Positions 42,488-52,657 of a stretch of 64,000 nt of DNA are shown here, piece after piece; position 1 is the first letter of the stretch, and each line of letters opens with the position of its first letter. The position numbers were made by a program, and so were the translations under genes. This DNA is from Pseudomonadota bacterium (GTDB lineage Bacteria > Desulfobacterota > Desulfobacteria > Desulfobacterales > Desulfobacteraceae). Under the pieces are notes generated by a model. That model did no database searches. It saw only the letters and a list, made by a program, of their open reading frames with translations, and was not told the DNA's origin. The stretch lies in contig JAHJLV010000060.1 in assembly GCA_018821535.1 (NCBI GenBank), positions 62,001 to 126,000 on the forward strand. The letters are read 5' to 3'.

Positions 42488-45379
42488 ATGAACATCAAAA
42501 TAACTCGGTCAGACGCAGTTGTTCTTGATCCAGAGTTGACAGATATCCTGGAAAACAGACTGGAGTCTTTAAATGAAAGTCTCAAGAAAAATGACATGAA
42601 GTTTTTTCTGGATGAGCGAATGTCTTCAGATTTAACAAAAGTGCTGCTGTACAGTGAGTTTATCGCCTCAAGCGTGATAAAAACCCCCGGCCTTCTTAAA
42701 GCCCTGGTTGAATCGCAGGATCTGGATCAACCGTATTCGGATCAGACCTATTCAGCAAGAATCAGCAAAAAGATATCTGCAGATCTGGATGTGTCTGCAG
42801 TGAAAGATATTCTGCTGGACATCCGTTTGTATGAAATGATCCGGATTGCCTGGCGGGATCTGACCGGCACAGCCCAGCTTGAGGAAACACTGACGGATTT
42901 GTCAAATCTTGCAGATGCGGTGGTGGAGATAGCCGTAAAGGCGATTTTTGATGATCTGGTTTTGATGTATGGTAAACCGCAGAACAGCGAAAACCAGTTG
43001 CAGCATATTATTGTACTGGGCATGGGTAAGCTGGGCGCAAAAGAGCTTAATTTTTCTTCGGATATTGATCTGATTTTTGTATACCCTGAAACCGGAAATA
43101 CAAATGGGGAAAAAACAATTTCCAATGAAGAATTTTTTACAAAACTGTGCCGCAGATTTTTAAAGTTTTTTTCAACAGGCGTTGCCCATAGTAATTTTTA
43201 CCGGGTGGATACCCGGCTTCGCCCGTATGGTGAAAGCGGGCCTGTTGTTATGAGTGCCCCAGCATTTGAAGCATATTATCAGGCCCAGGGAAGACAGTGG
43301 GAGCGGTATGCCATGATCAAGGCGCGCCCTGTTGCAGGCGATATAAAAGAAGGAGAACGGATTTTAAAAATGCTCAATTCGTTTATCTATCGCCGGTATT
43401 TTGATTATGGATCTTTTGATTCCTTCAGAGAGATGAAGCATCGCATTGTTCTGCAGGTAAAAAACAAGAAATTGAAAAATAATATCAAGCTGGGACCCGG
43501 CGGAATAAGGGAGATTGAATTTTTCGGCCAGTTGTTTCAGTTGATCCGGGGCGGGGTTGAGCCCAGACTTCAGGAACGAAAAATTTTAAAGGTGCTGGAT
43601 CTATTGGTAGATCATCAATGTATTCAACCAGAAACGTCAAACGATCTTAAACAGGCCTATGTTTTTTTGCGCATGACAGAAAACCGGCTTCAGGCATATG
43701 CAGATCTGCAGACCCATGATATTCCGGAAAATCCAGTCCAAAGAAAAATTCTGGCGCTTTCAATGGGCTATGGGGACTGGCCTGATTTTGAAACGGTTTT
43801 AAAAAATCATATGCAAAAAGTTCATCATCATTTCAATGCGCTTCTGGCAGAGGAGCATAAGCAAACCATGGATAAAGACATTCTGGGGCTTAAAGAACTC
43901 TGGGCGAACCTGAATGATCCCCAGTTTGCTGAAGATGAAAATCCCATTGCCGGGTTTGAAAACCCGGACAGGGTGATTCATATCCTGAAGTCTCTTAAGG
44001 AACATCCCCATACCCGGCAACTGACCGCAAATGGAAGAAAAAAGCTGGCAGCACTGATTCCGGAGCTGGTCCGGAAAACAGGAGAACAAAACAATTCCGA
44101 GGACATTCTGGTTAAGCTCATTGATCTGATTATTACCATTGAAAGAAGAACCTGTTATCTGTCTTTGCTCATCGAGAATACAGCCGCGATGGAAAATCTG
44201 ATTAATCTGGCACAAAAAAGTCCCTGGATTATCGGGTTTATTTCAAAACATCCAGTGCTGCTGGATGAACTGATGCACCCGGATTCTTTGTATGTTCCTC
44301 CGGACAGAACTGCATTGGAAAAGCAGATGGAAATCCGCATGTCCTCCCTGGCTTCAGATGATCTGGAATACCTGATTGAAGAATTATGTGTTTTTCGTCA
44401 GATCAGTATGCTGCGGGTGTCCGCAGCCGATGTCAGCGGAAATTATCCGTTGATGAAAGTCAGCGATCATCTTACCTATATTGCTGAAATTATATTATTG
44501 CAGGCGCTGAAAATTTCCCATGATATTGTCAGTAAAAAATACGGTGTTCCTGAGGGGACGCATGAAAATGATCTTGACCACTGCGGGTTTGCCGTTATTG
44601 CCTATGGCAAGCTTGGCGGATTCGAAATGGGATACACATCAGACATTGACATCGTGTTTTTATACAAGGCAGATTCGGGGATGACACAGGGCAAAGACAG
44701 ATCTATTGAAAATATCAGGTTTTATACGAATCTGGCCCAGAGAATGATTCATATTTTAACCCTGCATACGTCTGCCGGAACACTGTATGGCGCTGATATG
44801 CGTCTGCGCCCGGAAGGCAGCGCCGGGACCATTGTCTCGCATATTGATACCTATGAAGATTATCTGAAAAATCATGCATGGACATGGGAACACCAGGCCC
44901 TTATCCGTGCGCGATGTGTTGCCGGAGATAAAGGGGTGAGCAGGCAGTTTGAAACCATCAGAAAAACAATTCTTACCCGGAAACGGGATGCCGGTGTATT
45001 GAAAAAAGAAGTGACAGATATGCGGGAGCAGATGCGAAAGAAGCGGTTGAAAAAGGTTCAGGGTCATTTTGATTTAAAACAGTCCAAAGGCGGTATGGTA
45101 GATATTGAATTTCTGGTCCAGTATCTGGTTTTAAAAGAGGCGCACCGATGTCCGGATCTGGTTGTCTGGACAGATAATATCCGGCTTTTAGAGAGTCTGG
45201 ATGCTGAAGGCATTATCGGCCCGGACGAAAGCCAGCAGCTGCAGGAGGCATATATTGCCTTGAGGCGATCCATCCATCGATTGAATCTTCAGGAAAAATC
45301 ATCGTGTCTGCCGGAAAATACGTTTTCTGATATAAAAACCAGTGTGATTAAACTCTATAAGAAGTATCTGGCACAATGA
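42488..45379 (+). CDS. glnE: Bifunctional glutamine synthetase adenylyltransferase/deadenylase
   Basis: 963 residues from ATG 42488, which has GGAG six bases upstream. The in-frame ATG at 42476 overlaps that site. Two nucleotidyltransferase domains carry the GSDxD-type signatures FSSDIDLIFVYPE (about 195) and TSDIDIVFLYKAD (about 720), separated by the helical regulatory domain. The protein adenylylates and deadenylylates glutamine synthetase in response to PII and glutamine. It stands alone, convergent with the TRAP operon. Confidence 0.96.
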   Translation: MNIKITRSDAVVLDPELTDILENRLESLNESLKKNDMKFFLDERMSSDLTKVLLYSEFIASSVIKTPGLLKALVESQDLDQPYSDQTYSARISKKISADLDVSAVKDILLDIRLYEMIRIAWRDLTGTAQLEETLTDLSNLADAVVEIAVKAIFDDLVLMYGKPQNSENQLQHIIVLGMGKLGAKELNFSSDIDLIFVYPETGNTNGEKTISNEEFFTKLCRRFLKFFSTGVAHSNFYRVDTRLRPYGESGPVVMSAPAFEAYYQAQGRQWERYAMIKARPVAGDIKEGERILKMLNSFIYRRYFDYGSFDSFREMKHRIVLQVKNKKLKNNIKLGPGGIREIEFFGQLFQLIRGGVEPRLQERKILKVLDLLVDHQCIQPETSNDLKQAYVFLRMTENRLQAYADLQTHDIPENPVQRKILALSMGYGDWPDFETVLKNHMQKVHHHFNALLAEEHKQTMDKDILGLKELWANLNDPQFAEDENPIAGFENPDRVIHILKSLKEHPHTRQLTANGRKKLAALIPELVRKTGEQNNSEDILVKLIDLIITIERRTCYLSLLIENTAAMENLINLAQKSPWIIGFISKHPVLLDELMHPDSLYVPPDRTALEKQMEIRMSSLASDDLEYLIEELCVFRQISMLRVSAADVSGNYPLMKVSDHLTYIAEIILLQALKISHDIVSKKYGVPEGTHENDLDHCGFAVIAYGKLGGFEMGYTSDIDIVFLYKADSGMTQGKDRSIENIRFYTNLAQRMIHILTLHTSAGTLYGADMRLRPEGSAGTIVSHIDTYEDYLKNHAWTWEHQALIRARCVAGDKGVSRQFETIRKTILTRKRDAGVLKKEVTDMREQMRKKRLKKVQGHFDLKQSKGGMVDIEFLVQYLVLKEAHRCPDLVVWTDNIRLLESLDAEGIIGPDESQQLQEAYIALRRSIHRLNLQEKSSCLPENTFSDIKTSVIKLYKKYLAQ

Positions 45380-45383
45380 CAGC

Positions 45384-46664
45384 TCAGGAAATCAGGACCA
45401 GGCTGAGCCACGGCCAGTAGGTGATGATCAGGACTGCGGCCAGAAGCACCAGCATAAAAGGGATGGTGGCTTTGTAAATTGCCATGATGGGTTTATTGAA
45501 CCGGTAGCCTGCAATAAACAGGTTCATGCCCACAGGCGGGGTGAAATATCCGATCTGCATATTGGCTAAAAAGATGATCCCCAGATGCGTCGGGTTGACG
45601 CCGTAGTTAATGGCAACCGGCAGCATCAGGGGAACCATGATGATGATGGCGGAAAAAATATCCAGAATCGCACCTAAAATCAGCAGAAAAATATTTAAAA
45701 GGATCAGAAAAACAAGTTTGCTGGAAATAAAATATTGGCAGATTTTAAATAATTTCATTGGCGCCTGCGCATCAATCAGATAATTTGTAAAGGCTAAAGA
45801 TACCCCTAAAATGAGAAGAATGCCCCCGACCATGACCATGGATTCTCTGATAATTGAGGCCAGTTGTGCCATTTTAATTTCTTTGTAAATAAAAACCTCA
45901 ACAATTAAAACATACATGGCAGTAACAGCAGCTGCTTCTGATACGGCAAAAAAGCCCGTGTAAATCCCTGTAAATACAAAAAAAGGCAGAGGGATTTCCC
46001 AGATGGCTTCGCGCATGGCTGACCATGCTTTTGAAAAAGAAAAAGCCGTTAACGGTACCGGAGTTTTCCGGTTTGTCCAGATGCTGTACAAAGATAAAAG
46101 CACAATCATTAAAATAGCGGGAAGAATTCCTGCAATGAACAGTTTTTCAATGGAAATCTGTTCTCCCGTGTTCATTTGCTGGGCAATGACACCATACAGA
46201 ATCAGCGGCAAGGATGGGGGAAGTAAAAGTCCCAGGCTTCCTGATGTGGTGACAAGCCCGAGACTGAAATTATCATTATATCCAGCCTGTTTTAATGCCG
46301 GATATAATAAGGCACCCATGGCAACAATGGTAACCCCGGAAGCGCCGGTAAAGGCCGTGAAAAGCGCACAGACAATAAAGGCAACAATGGCAAGGCCGCC
46401 GGGCATCCATCCGAAAAATGCATGGGTCAGACGAACCAGACGGCTTGAGGTATTGCTTTCTCCTAAAAGGTATCCGGCAAACGTAAACAGCGGCAGCGCC
46501 AGCAGAATGGGGGTGTCTGCAATGCGGAACAGTTCGATGGCCATGACAGACAGGTGAATATCACTCATATAAAATCCTGTCATGGCTGCGGCAATAATGA
46601 TGCAGAACAGTGGAGCCCCTAAAAAGGCCAGCAGAATCAGTATGGCAATAACAAGATAGATCAT
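45384..46664 (-). CDS. TRAP transporter large permease (DctM/SiaM type)
   Basis: 426 residues with about 12 hydrophobic segments. Characteristic DctM motifs are visible: FTAFTGASGVTIVAMGALLYPAL, TSGSLGLLLPPSLPLILYG and IIFLANMQIGYFTPPVGMNLFIA. It is the Na+-coupled transport subunit in the inner membrane. Its start overlaps the small permease stop by four bases. The set M-Q-P plus TatT lipoprotein forms one operon. Confidence 0.95.
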   Translation of the reverse strand: MIYLVIAILILLAFLGAPLFCIIIAAAMTGFYMSDIHLSVMAIELFRIADTPILLALPLFTFAGYLLGESNTSSRLVRLTHAFFGWMPGGLAIVAFIVCALFTAFTGASGVTIVAMGALLYPALKQAGYNDNFSLGLVTTSGSLGLLLPPSLPLILYGVIAQQMNTGEQISIEKLFIAGILPAILMIVLLSLYSIWTNRKTPVPLTAFSFSKAWSAMREAIWEIPLPFFVFTGIYTGFFAVSEAAAVTAMYVLIVEVFIYKEIKMAQLASIIRESMVMVGGILLILGVSLAFTNYLIDAQAPMKLFKICQYFISSKLVFLILLNIFLLILGAILDIFSAIIIMVPLMLPVAINYGVNPTHLGIIFLANMQIGYFTPPVGMNLFIAGYRFNKPIMAIYKATIPFMLVLLAAVLIITYWPWLSLVLIS

Positions 46665-47170
46665 TGATCTGCCTGCATGAAGATATCTTTTAATGCGGAA
46701 AATGACAGGAGAATATATCTTACACTGATTACAGCAAAAGCAACGGGAATAATGCTTTCACAGATCCACACCGGAATGTCTGCAAAGGCTGTCATGCCAT
46801 CTTGTTTTTCCATCCGGACAAAAGCCACACTGAACCAGGTCATGATTGAGCAGACAGCCGCTGCAAAAATGCAGATGATCAGGGTTGATATTTTCTGGGC
46901 AAGGCCGGGAAGATACCGGGTAATAATATCTATATTTATATGATGGTTGTTTCTGCTGGCAATCATGGCACCGATAAGGCCGATCCATAAAACCAGCGTG
47001 CGAACCAGGGGATCTGCCCAGAGAATTCCTGAATCAAACAGATTTCGCAGTATAATCTGGAGCACAGCCATGGAAATCATAATCAGCAGCAAGGCGATGA
47101 GCAGGCTGTCTTCGATTTTTTCAAGAAAGCGGATGCTTTTTAGATAGACTGTGTTTTTTTTATCGGTCAT
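46661..47170 (-). CDS. TRAP transporter small permease (DctQ type)
   Basis: 169 residues with four predicted membrane helices (LLIALLLIMISMAVLQI, LVLWIGLIGAMIAS, ISTLIICIFAAAVCSIM, SIIPVAFAVISVRYILLSF) and the usual NHHINID loop. It packs against the DctM subunit. It overlaps both neighbours by four bases. Confidence 0.94.
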   Translation of the reverse strand: MTDKKNTVYLKSIRFLEKIEDSLLIALLLIMISMAVLQIILRNLFDSGILWADPLVRTLVLWIGLIGAMIASRNNHHINIDIITRYLPGLAQKISTLIICIFAAAVCSIMTWFSVAFVRMEKQDGMTAFADIPVWICESIIPVAFAVISVRYILLSFSALKDIFMQADQ

Positions 47171-48213
47171 TTTTGAGACTGGGACACGGTTTTGGTTTTA
47201 GAATGAAATTCATCAAGCAGGGCATCCAGTCTGTCAGCGACCTTTTTGGGCAGAACGCCGGATCTGATCATTTCTTCAGACGCAGCATCCGCCACCCGGT
47301 ACCATTCCGCCCTGGCTTCTTTGGATGGATTGATAAAAACAATCCCTCTTTTTTTAAGCGTTTCAATGGCTATGATATCATCCAGGCGGTTCTGGGTATC
47401 AATCTCATGCATTGCCCGGGTCATGATCTGCGAAACAATTTTCTGATCTTCCGGGGAAATTTTCAGGAAACTGTTTTTTTCTATGGCCAGAACCGCATGA
47501 AGGTAAATCAAAGGAATATTGGTTACATATTTAATCTGGGTGTGCCATTGTAGAATGAGTGCGCCATAGGGTGAGGTGCCTACGGTATTGATCAGACCGG
47601 ACTGCAGGGCGGTTCTTACATCCGCGATAGGAAGCGGAATGGGGGCTATGCCGAAGGCTTTTATGGAATCCTGGCTGATCTTGTCATTGTCCGGAATCCA
47701 TACTTTCTGGCTTCTTAAATTTTCCACCGTTTCAATGGGTTCCTGGGACATGATATAGGCAAACCCGCCGCCAATGAGTCCGAAAGTCACAAATCCGGCA
47801 TTATCAAGACCGTTGATAATAAAAGAATCCATATGTTTTCGAACATAGTCGATTTCTTCCAGACTTTTGAATTTCATGGGCTGGGCATACAGCTGATTGG
47901 CTGGAAAAAACTGGGAAAGACTTCCGCCGACAACAGCACCGCCATGCAGTTGGCCGATCCGGATTTTTCTCAGGACAGCACTGTCGTTTCCCATAACCCC
48001 GCCGGGATAGAATTTAAACACGACCCGGTTATGGGTTTGTTTTGTAACCTGATCCGCACCCTCGCGCATTTTTTCCATCCACATGGACCCTTCCGGAGAC
48101 AATGTGGCGATTTTTAGTGTAAACGCTTGACTGCTCTGCACACAGAAAAGGACAATGAATACTCCTGCAAGAATTCGATAAATTGAAAATATCATATAAT
48201 TTCTCCGGCACAC
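47167..48213 (-). CDS. TRAP transporter periplasmic solute-binding protein (DctP type)
   Basis: 348 residues with a signal peptide (YRILAGVFIVLFCVQSSQA). DctP features are present: KIATLSPEGSMWMEKMREGADQV, FYPGGVMGNDSAVLRKIRIGQLHGG, and the ligand-arginine region NLRSQKVWIPDN. Its ligand is unknown. It lies directly downstream of the TatT gene, so it belongs to the TPAT subclass in which a TPR lipoprotein partners with the binding protein. Confidence 0.94.
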   Translation of the reverse strand: MCRRNYMIFSIYRILAGVFIVLFCVQSSQAFTLKIATLSPEGSMWMEKMREGADQVTKQTHNRVVFKFYPGGVMGNDSAVLRKIRIGQLHGGAVVGGSLSQFFPANQLYAQPMKFKSLEEIDYVRKHMDSFIINGLDNAGFVTFGLIGGGFAYIMSQEPIETVENLRSQKVWIPDNDKISQDSIKAFGIAPIPLPIADVRTALQSGLINTVGTSPYGALILQWHTQIKYVTNIPLIYLHAVLAIEKNSFLKISPEDQKIVSQIMTRAMHEIDTQNRLDDIIAIETLKKRGIVFINPSKEARAEWYRVADAASEEMIRSGVLPKKVADRLDALLDEFHSKTKTVSQSQK

Positions 48214-48221
48214 TGGTTGGG

Positions 48222-49121
48222 TTAAAAATAGTCTGTTGAGCTTTTCAGCAGTTCTTTTGCCTGCTGTACAGCATATGTATTGATAAGTGTATATCCAGGA
48301 ATTTGGGGATCTGTCTTTAATACGTCATTTAATAATTGATCATGAAGGGCCTGGTCAAAGATCATCCTGGCATAAAATTTTGCATACATGACTTTTATCA
48401 TCAGGTTTTTTCCGCCGGAAATTTCCAGGGCGGTTTCAAAATGGTGTTTTCCTGTTTCGGGTCTGCCGCCAAGGGCTGGCGGTAAAAGCGTGGCCATGGT
48501 TCCAAGATAAACAAATGCAGCACCGTCTTTGTAAGTTTTATCCAGTTCGACAATTTTCTGCATGATGTATTCTATCCGGGCCATGTCTGCAATGGCATTC
48601 AGATCATTTTTATTGGCCAGTATCCATCCGGCCCAGGCATTGCCCAGAGAAAAAAGAACCGGCACATCTTGTTTTGTCATGCTTGATACGACAGTTTCAA
48701 ATTCTTTGTAGGATGTTTTTTTAAGGCTGCAGGCATCATTTCGAGCCAGGCACATGGCATTACTGGCATAGGTTAATGCTTTCTGTGTCATTTTTCGGGA
48801 GCGGGTTTTATCTTTTACAAAGACATCGGCATACGCAGCATATAAATCAGCAGCGGTTGAAAGCATCAGCTCGTTCTCAGGATCCTGTGCGATCAAACTG
48901 TCAATCATCAGCAGATATGCCGGAGCCCCTGTCTCCACAAGGGACAGGTCGTCATTGTTCAGTATGGTTCTGGATAGATGATTCATCATGTTGGATGTGG
49001 CAGAGGATATGGCAGAAGCGCATCCGGAGAGTGAATAGAGAGCTGCAAGGCATGAAAAAAGGAGAATAAAGGATAAAGAGCTTGAATGCATTCTACAGTT
49101 TATCTTTTGAGAAAAAGCCAT
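48222..49121 (-). CDS. TatT-family TPR lipoprotein of a TPAT TRAP transporter
   Basis: 299 residues from ATG 49121, chosen because it gives a normal lipoprotein signal (basic n-region with K6 and R10, hydrophobic core, lipobox LSGC near residue 34) and has AAGGA upstream, though at 12 bases. ATG 49091 would leave no basic residue before the core; the longest frame (49283) is unlikely. The mature part is all-helical with TPR-like repeats (YLLMIDSLIAQDPENELMLSTAADLYAAY) and the family segment FVYLGTMATLLPPALGGRPETGKHHFE. Homologues of Treponema TatT associate with the periplasmic binding protein and may hand over a hydrophobic ligand. Confidence 0.88.
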   Translation of the reverse strand: MAFSQKINCRMHSSSLSFILLFSCLAALYSLSGCASAISSATSNMMNHLSRTILNNDDLSLVETGAPAYLLMIDSLIAQDPENELMLSTAADLYAAYADVFVKDKTRSRKMTQKALTYASNAMCLARNDACSLKKTSYKEFETVVSSMTKQDVPVLFSLGNAWAGWILANKNDLNAIADMARIEYIMQKIVELDKTYKDGAAFVYLGTMATLLPPALGGRPETGKHHFETALEISGGKNLMIKVMYAKFYARMIFDQALHDQLLNDVLKTDPQIPGYTLINTYAVQQAKELLKSSTDYF

Positions 49122-49327
49122 GGACAAGGTCAATCCTTTTTTCAAATTTGATTCCGGGCTGGCCAGGAGTGTCAGCATAAAAAGGAAACTACCGTGTTTG
49201 GTTGAAAAAATCAATAAGGGATTTATGGCTAACATGTTAATAATGCTTGAAAGACTGGGCAGACTCTGGTAGCCCATGAACATGATTTAATTCATTTTAA
49301 AACTCTTGAAAAGCAGGTCTATTGTTT

Positions 49328-50584
49328 ATGACACAAAAAAAATACAGTTATATTGTTTTCGGAATTCTTGGCATTTCTTATATTCTGGTTTTTTTTCACA
49401 GATTGTCACCTGCAGTGATGGCTGTTGATATCATGAAGGATTTGAATACCGGCGGTGCCGTGATGGGTATTTTATCTTCAGCCTATTTTTATCCCTATGC
49501 CATTATGCAGATTCCGGCCGGCCTGTTGTCTGATTCCTGGGGGCCGCGCCGGTCTGTTTCTTTCTTTTTGCTGATTGCGGCAATCGGATCAATGGCTTTC
49601 GGGTTGTCCCAGAATGTGGGGATGGCGATTGCGGCAAGAGGTGTGGTTGGACTGGGTGTGGCCATGGTGTTTGTGCCCACAATGAAAATTTTGACCAACT
49701 GGTTTGAGTCAAGACAATTTGTCCACTTGACCGGAATTCTGATCTCGCTGGGAGGTGTGGGGGCTTATACTGCTGCAACGCCGCTGGCGTTTCTCAGTGA
49801 GGCGCTAAACTGGCGCGCCAGCATGATCATTATCGGTTTTATTACGATTGCTGTGGCGTTTTTTGTCTGGCAGGTGGTACGGGATACACCTGCGGAAAAG
49901 GGGTATCTGCCGGTGAAAAATATTTCTTCGACACCTGATATGATCAGGCTGCCAATAGGCCTGTTGCAGGGGTTGCTCATGGTTATAAAATCCCCTCGTT
50001 TCTGGCCCATGGCAGTGTGTTTCTTTTTAAGCGCAGCGGTTTCTCTGACATTTATGGGATTATGGGGAGGACCTTTTTTAATGCAGGTGTATGGAATGAC
50101 AAAATCACAGACCGGGGCGATTCTATCCATGATGGCAATCGGTCTGATTGTCGGTGCGCCTGTGATGAGCTGGCTGTCGGAGCATGTTTATAAATCCCGG
50201 AAAATGTTAATGGTGTCCAATCTGATTGCTTCCTTTTTTTTATTTTCCCTGCTTGCTTTTTTTACAGGGGATTTCCCCGTTCCCTTTCTTTACCTGTGGT
50301 GTTTTGTGTACAGTTTTCTGGGGGCCGGTTCAATCGTTGTGGGATACGTCATTATAAAAGATATTTTCCCTCTGGAGATTGCAGGCACTGCAACCGGCCT
50401 TGTTAATATTGCACCTTTTGCAGGGGCTGCAATAGGACAGCCCCTGATGGGCTGGTATCTTGATTCATTTGGTAGCACAGCGGGTGTTTACAGCGTTTAT
50501 GCCTATTCATGTGCATTTAAATTTTGCCTGGTTTTTATTCTCGGGGCTGTAATGGCAAGCGTGCTGATAAAAGAAAATTCTTAA
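49328..50584 (+). CDS. Major facilitator superfamily transporter
   Basis: 418 residues from ATG 49328; an in-frame TTG two codons upstream is a weaker choice. Twelve hydrophobic segments, with the MFS loop motif GLLSDSWGPRRS between helices 2 and 3, and LSEHVYKSRK in the second half. The family resembles oxalate/nitrate-type or sugar-phosphate-type carriers, but the substrate is unclear. It is a single gene divergent from the TRAP operon. Confidence 0.9.
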   Translation: MTQKKYSYIVFGILGISYILVFFHRLSPAVMAVDIMKDLNTGGAVMGILSSAYFYPYAIMQIPAGLLSDSWGPRRSVSFFLLIAAIGSMAFGLSQNVGMAIAARGVVGLGVAMVFVPTMKILTNWFESRQFVHLTGILISLGGVGAYTAATPLAFLSEALNWRASMIIIGFITIAVAFFVWQVVRDTPAEKGYLPVKNISSTPDMIRLPIGLLQGLLMVIKSPRFWPMAVCFFLSAAVSLTFMGLWGGPFLMQVYGMTKSQTGAILSMMAIGLIVGAPVMSWLSEHVYKSRKMLMVSNLIASFFLFSLLAFFTGDFPVPFLYLWCFVYSFLGAGSIVVGYVIIKDIFPLEIAGTATGLVNIAPFAGAAIGQPLMGWYLDSFGSTAGVYSVYAYSCAFKFCLVFILGAVMASVLIKENS

Positions 50585-50689
50585 GATACCCGCTATTGCC
50601 CTGATGTACGATGAAATGCGAGCTTGACCTGAATGACAAAATTTTCTATGTATAATACAAGCATCTATCATCAACAGAGACACATCATC

Positions 50690-52156
50690 ATGAAGCACAG
50701 TATCCTTTTTTTATCGGTTTTGATTTTTTGTTCTGTCGGCATTTCTGGGGCTTTGAATGCAGGCCCTGAAGAACAGACCGTCTACGTCATTCCTGTTCAG
50801 GATATGGTGGAGCCTGCAATGGCGGCATACATCAAACGCGCCCTGAAAGATGCTCAGATAAAGAAAAACACGTTAATTGTCTTTAAAATGGATACATTCG
50901 GTGGCCGGGTGGATGCAGCGCTTGATATCGTGGATACAATTTCCAATATTCCCATGGGCCAGACAGTGGCGTATGTGGAAAAAAGAGCAATTTCAGCCGG
51001 GGCTTTAATCGCATTGTCTTCAAGCCAGCTGTTTATGAAAAATAATACCATCATCGGCGACTGTGCACCGATCATCAACACCCAGGACGGGCAGCAGATG
51101 GCCGGAGAAAAGATTCAGACAGTTTTAAGGGCCAGATTCCGTGCGCTTGCAAAAAAGAATAATTATCCGCTTGTCCTTGCCGAATCAATGGTCACCATTG
51201 ATATGGAAGTATATGAGGTGATCATAGATAATGAAAAAACATATATGAATAAAAAAATGTATAATGATTTAACAGACACTGAGAAAAAAAAGATTCAGTC
51301 AAAAAAAACAATTGTGGCTGAGGGCGAACTGTTGACCATGGATGACAGGGAAGCCTTTGATCTGGGGTTCAGCCGGAAAAGTGTTCAGAACATGGAAGAA
51401 ATGCTGTTGCTGCTGGGGTATGGTTCTGCACAGGTTATCACGATGGATGAGTCCTGGTCAGAAAGTTTTGTGCGGTTTTTGCAGCCTTTTTTGCCGATAC
51501 TGATGCTCCTGGGCATCGGTGCTTTGTATATGGAAATGAAAGCGCCCGGGTTTGGTTTTCCCGGTTTTGCAGGGATTGCCTGCCTGTCTCTGGTTCTGTT
51601 CGGTCAATATCTGGTGGGGCTTGCCAATTATACGGAAGTTTTGATTCTGCTTATCGGTATTCTGTTTTTAGGAATAGAAGTCTTTGTCCTGCCAGGATTT
51701 GGTGTGGCCGGCTTTACAGGACTTATTGTGATTGGGGCAGGTCTTGTGCTTTCTTTTCAGAACTTTGTGATTCCGGATCCTGCGTTACCCTGGGAAAGGG
51801 CTTTGCTGATGACTAATATTGCCAGGGTCTTTGGCGTACTTTTATCGGGGTTTTTTATTTCAGTACTGATGATTCGTTTTGTTCTGCCCGGGTTGTCGAA
51901 ACGGGTGGGCGGGGGGCCGTATCTGCAGACCAGTCTTGAAGCTGCTCATGCTGGCGTAATGCAGGATATGGGCTTAACTGAGAAAGACACCGGCGTTGCC
52001 CATTCCTTTTTGCGTCCATCAGGCAAAGTGATGATAAAGGGTAAAAAAATTGATGCCATCACCCGGGGTGAATTTGTGGAGACAGGAACACCTGTTGTTA
52101 TAGAAAAGATTGAACACAACCGGGTGATTGTAAAGCCTTTGAAATCTGAAACATAA
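50690..52156 (+). CDS. Long NfeD protein with ClpP-class serine protease domain
   Basis: 488 residues from ATG 50690, which places a signal peptide (KHSILFLSVLIFCSVGISGALNAG) at the N-terminus; upstream in-frame codons only add charged residues. The N-terminal domain is the ClpP/SppA-like protease (TFGGRVDAALDIVDTI, KRAISAGALIALSS with the catalytic Ser, IIGDCAPI). It is followed by about four membrane segments (about 280-410) and a C-terminal OB-fold NfeD domain (about 430-488). These proteases pair with SPFH proteins in membrane quality control. Confidence 0.92.
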   Translation: MKHSILFLSVLIFCSVGISGALNAGPEEQTVYVIPVQDMVEPAMAAYIKRALKDAQIKKNTLIVFKMDTFGGRVDAALDIVDTISNIPMGQTVAYVEKRAISAGALIALSSSQLFMKNNTIIGDCAPIINTQDGQQMAGEKIQTVLRARFRALAKKNNYPLVLAESMVTIDMEVYEVIIDNEKTYMNKKMYNDLTDTEKKKIQSKKTIVAEGELLTMDDREAFDLGFSRKSVQNMEEMLLLLGYGSAQVITMDESWSESFVRFLQPFLPILMLLGIGALYMEMKAPGFGFPGFAGIACLSLVLFGQYLVGLANYTEVLILLIGILFLGIEVFVLPGFGVAGFTGLIVIGAGLVLSFQNFVIPDPALPWERALLMTNIARVFGVLLSGFFISVLMIRFVLPGLSKRVGGGPYLQTSLEAAHAGVMQDMGLTEKDTGVAHSFLRPSGKVMIKGKKIDAITRGEFVETGTPVVIEKIEHNRVIVKPLKSET

Positions 52157-52165
52157 AGAGGGAAA

Positions 52166-52642
52166 ATGAAATCATATTTACTGCCTGTTTTTCTCCAGTT
52201 GATCGGATTTGCTGTTATTGTTGCTGAAATTTTTATTCCCTCTTTCGGGATTTTAGGGCTTATTGCAGCATCTGTGTTCGCATATTCTTTGTATGTTGTA
52301 TATACGTCCATATCCGTTACCGCAGGGATGGTTTTTACTGTGCTGGATATTTTCCTTGTGCCGGTTTTTATTATACTGGGAATAAAGGCTCTGGCACGAT
52401 CCCCTCTTTCGCTTCAGCGAAAATTATTGAAAAAAGACGGGGTAGAGTCTCAGGATGAGACACACAGAAAACTTGTGAATGCAAAAGGGATTGCAATCAC
52501 GGATTTGCGTCCTTCCGGAATTGCTGAAATTGATGATAAGCGTTTTGACGTGGTGACGGATGGAGAATATATTGAAGCGGATACGCCTGTTGTGGTGACC
52601 CAGGTTGCCGGGAACAGGGTTGTTGTAGGAGAAATTAAATAA
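52166..52642 (+). CDS. Short NfeD-family membrane protein
   Basis: 158 residues with two or three N-terminal hydrophobic helices (LLPVFLQLIGFAVIVAEIFIPSFGILGLIAASVFAYSL region) and a C-terminal OB-fold NfeD domain (AKGIAITDLRPSGIAEIDDKRFDVVTDGEYIEADTPVVV). It lies between the long NfeD and flotillin-like genes, so one transcript and one complex are likely. Confidence 0.92.
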   Translation: MKSYLLPVFLQLIGFAVIVAEIFIPSFGILGLIAASVFAYSLYVVYTSISVTAGMVFTVLDIFLVPVFIILGIKALARSPLSLQRKLLKKDGVESQDETHRKLVNAKGIAITDLRPSGIAEIDDKRFDVVTDGEYIEADTPVVVTQVAGNRVVVGEIK

Positions 52643-52657
52643 CAGGAGATAAAGCGA

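Noticed and set aside
49122..49283. 54-codon N-terminal extension of the TatT lipoprotein
   Set aside because: It would bury the lipoprotein signal and lobox far from the N-terminus.
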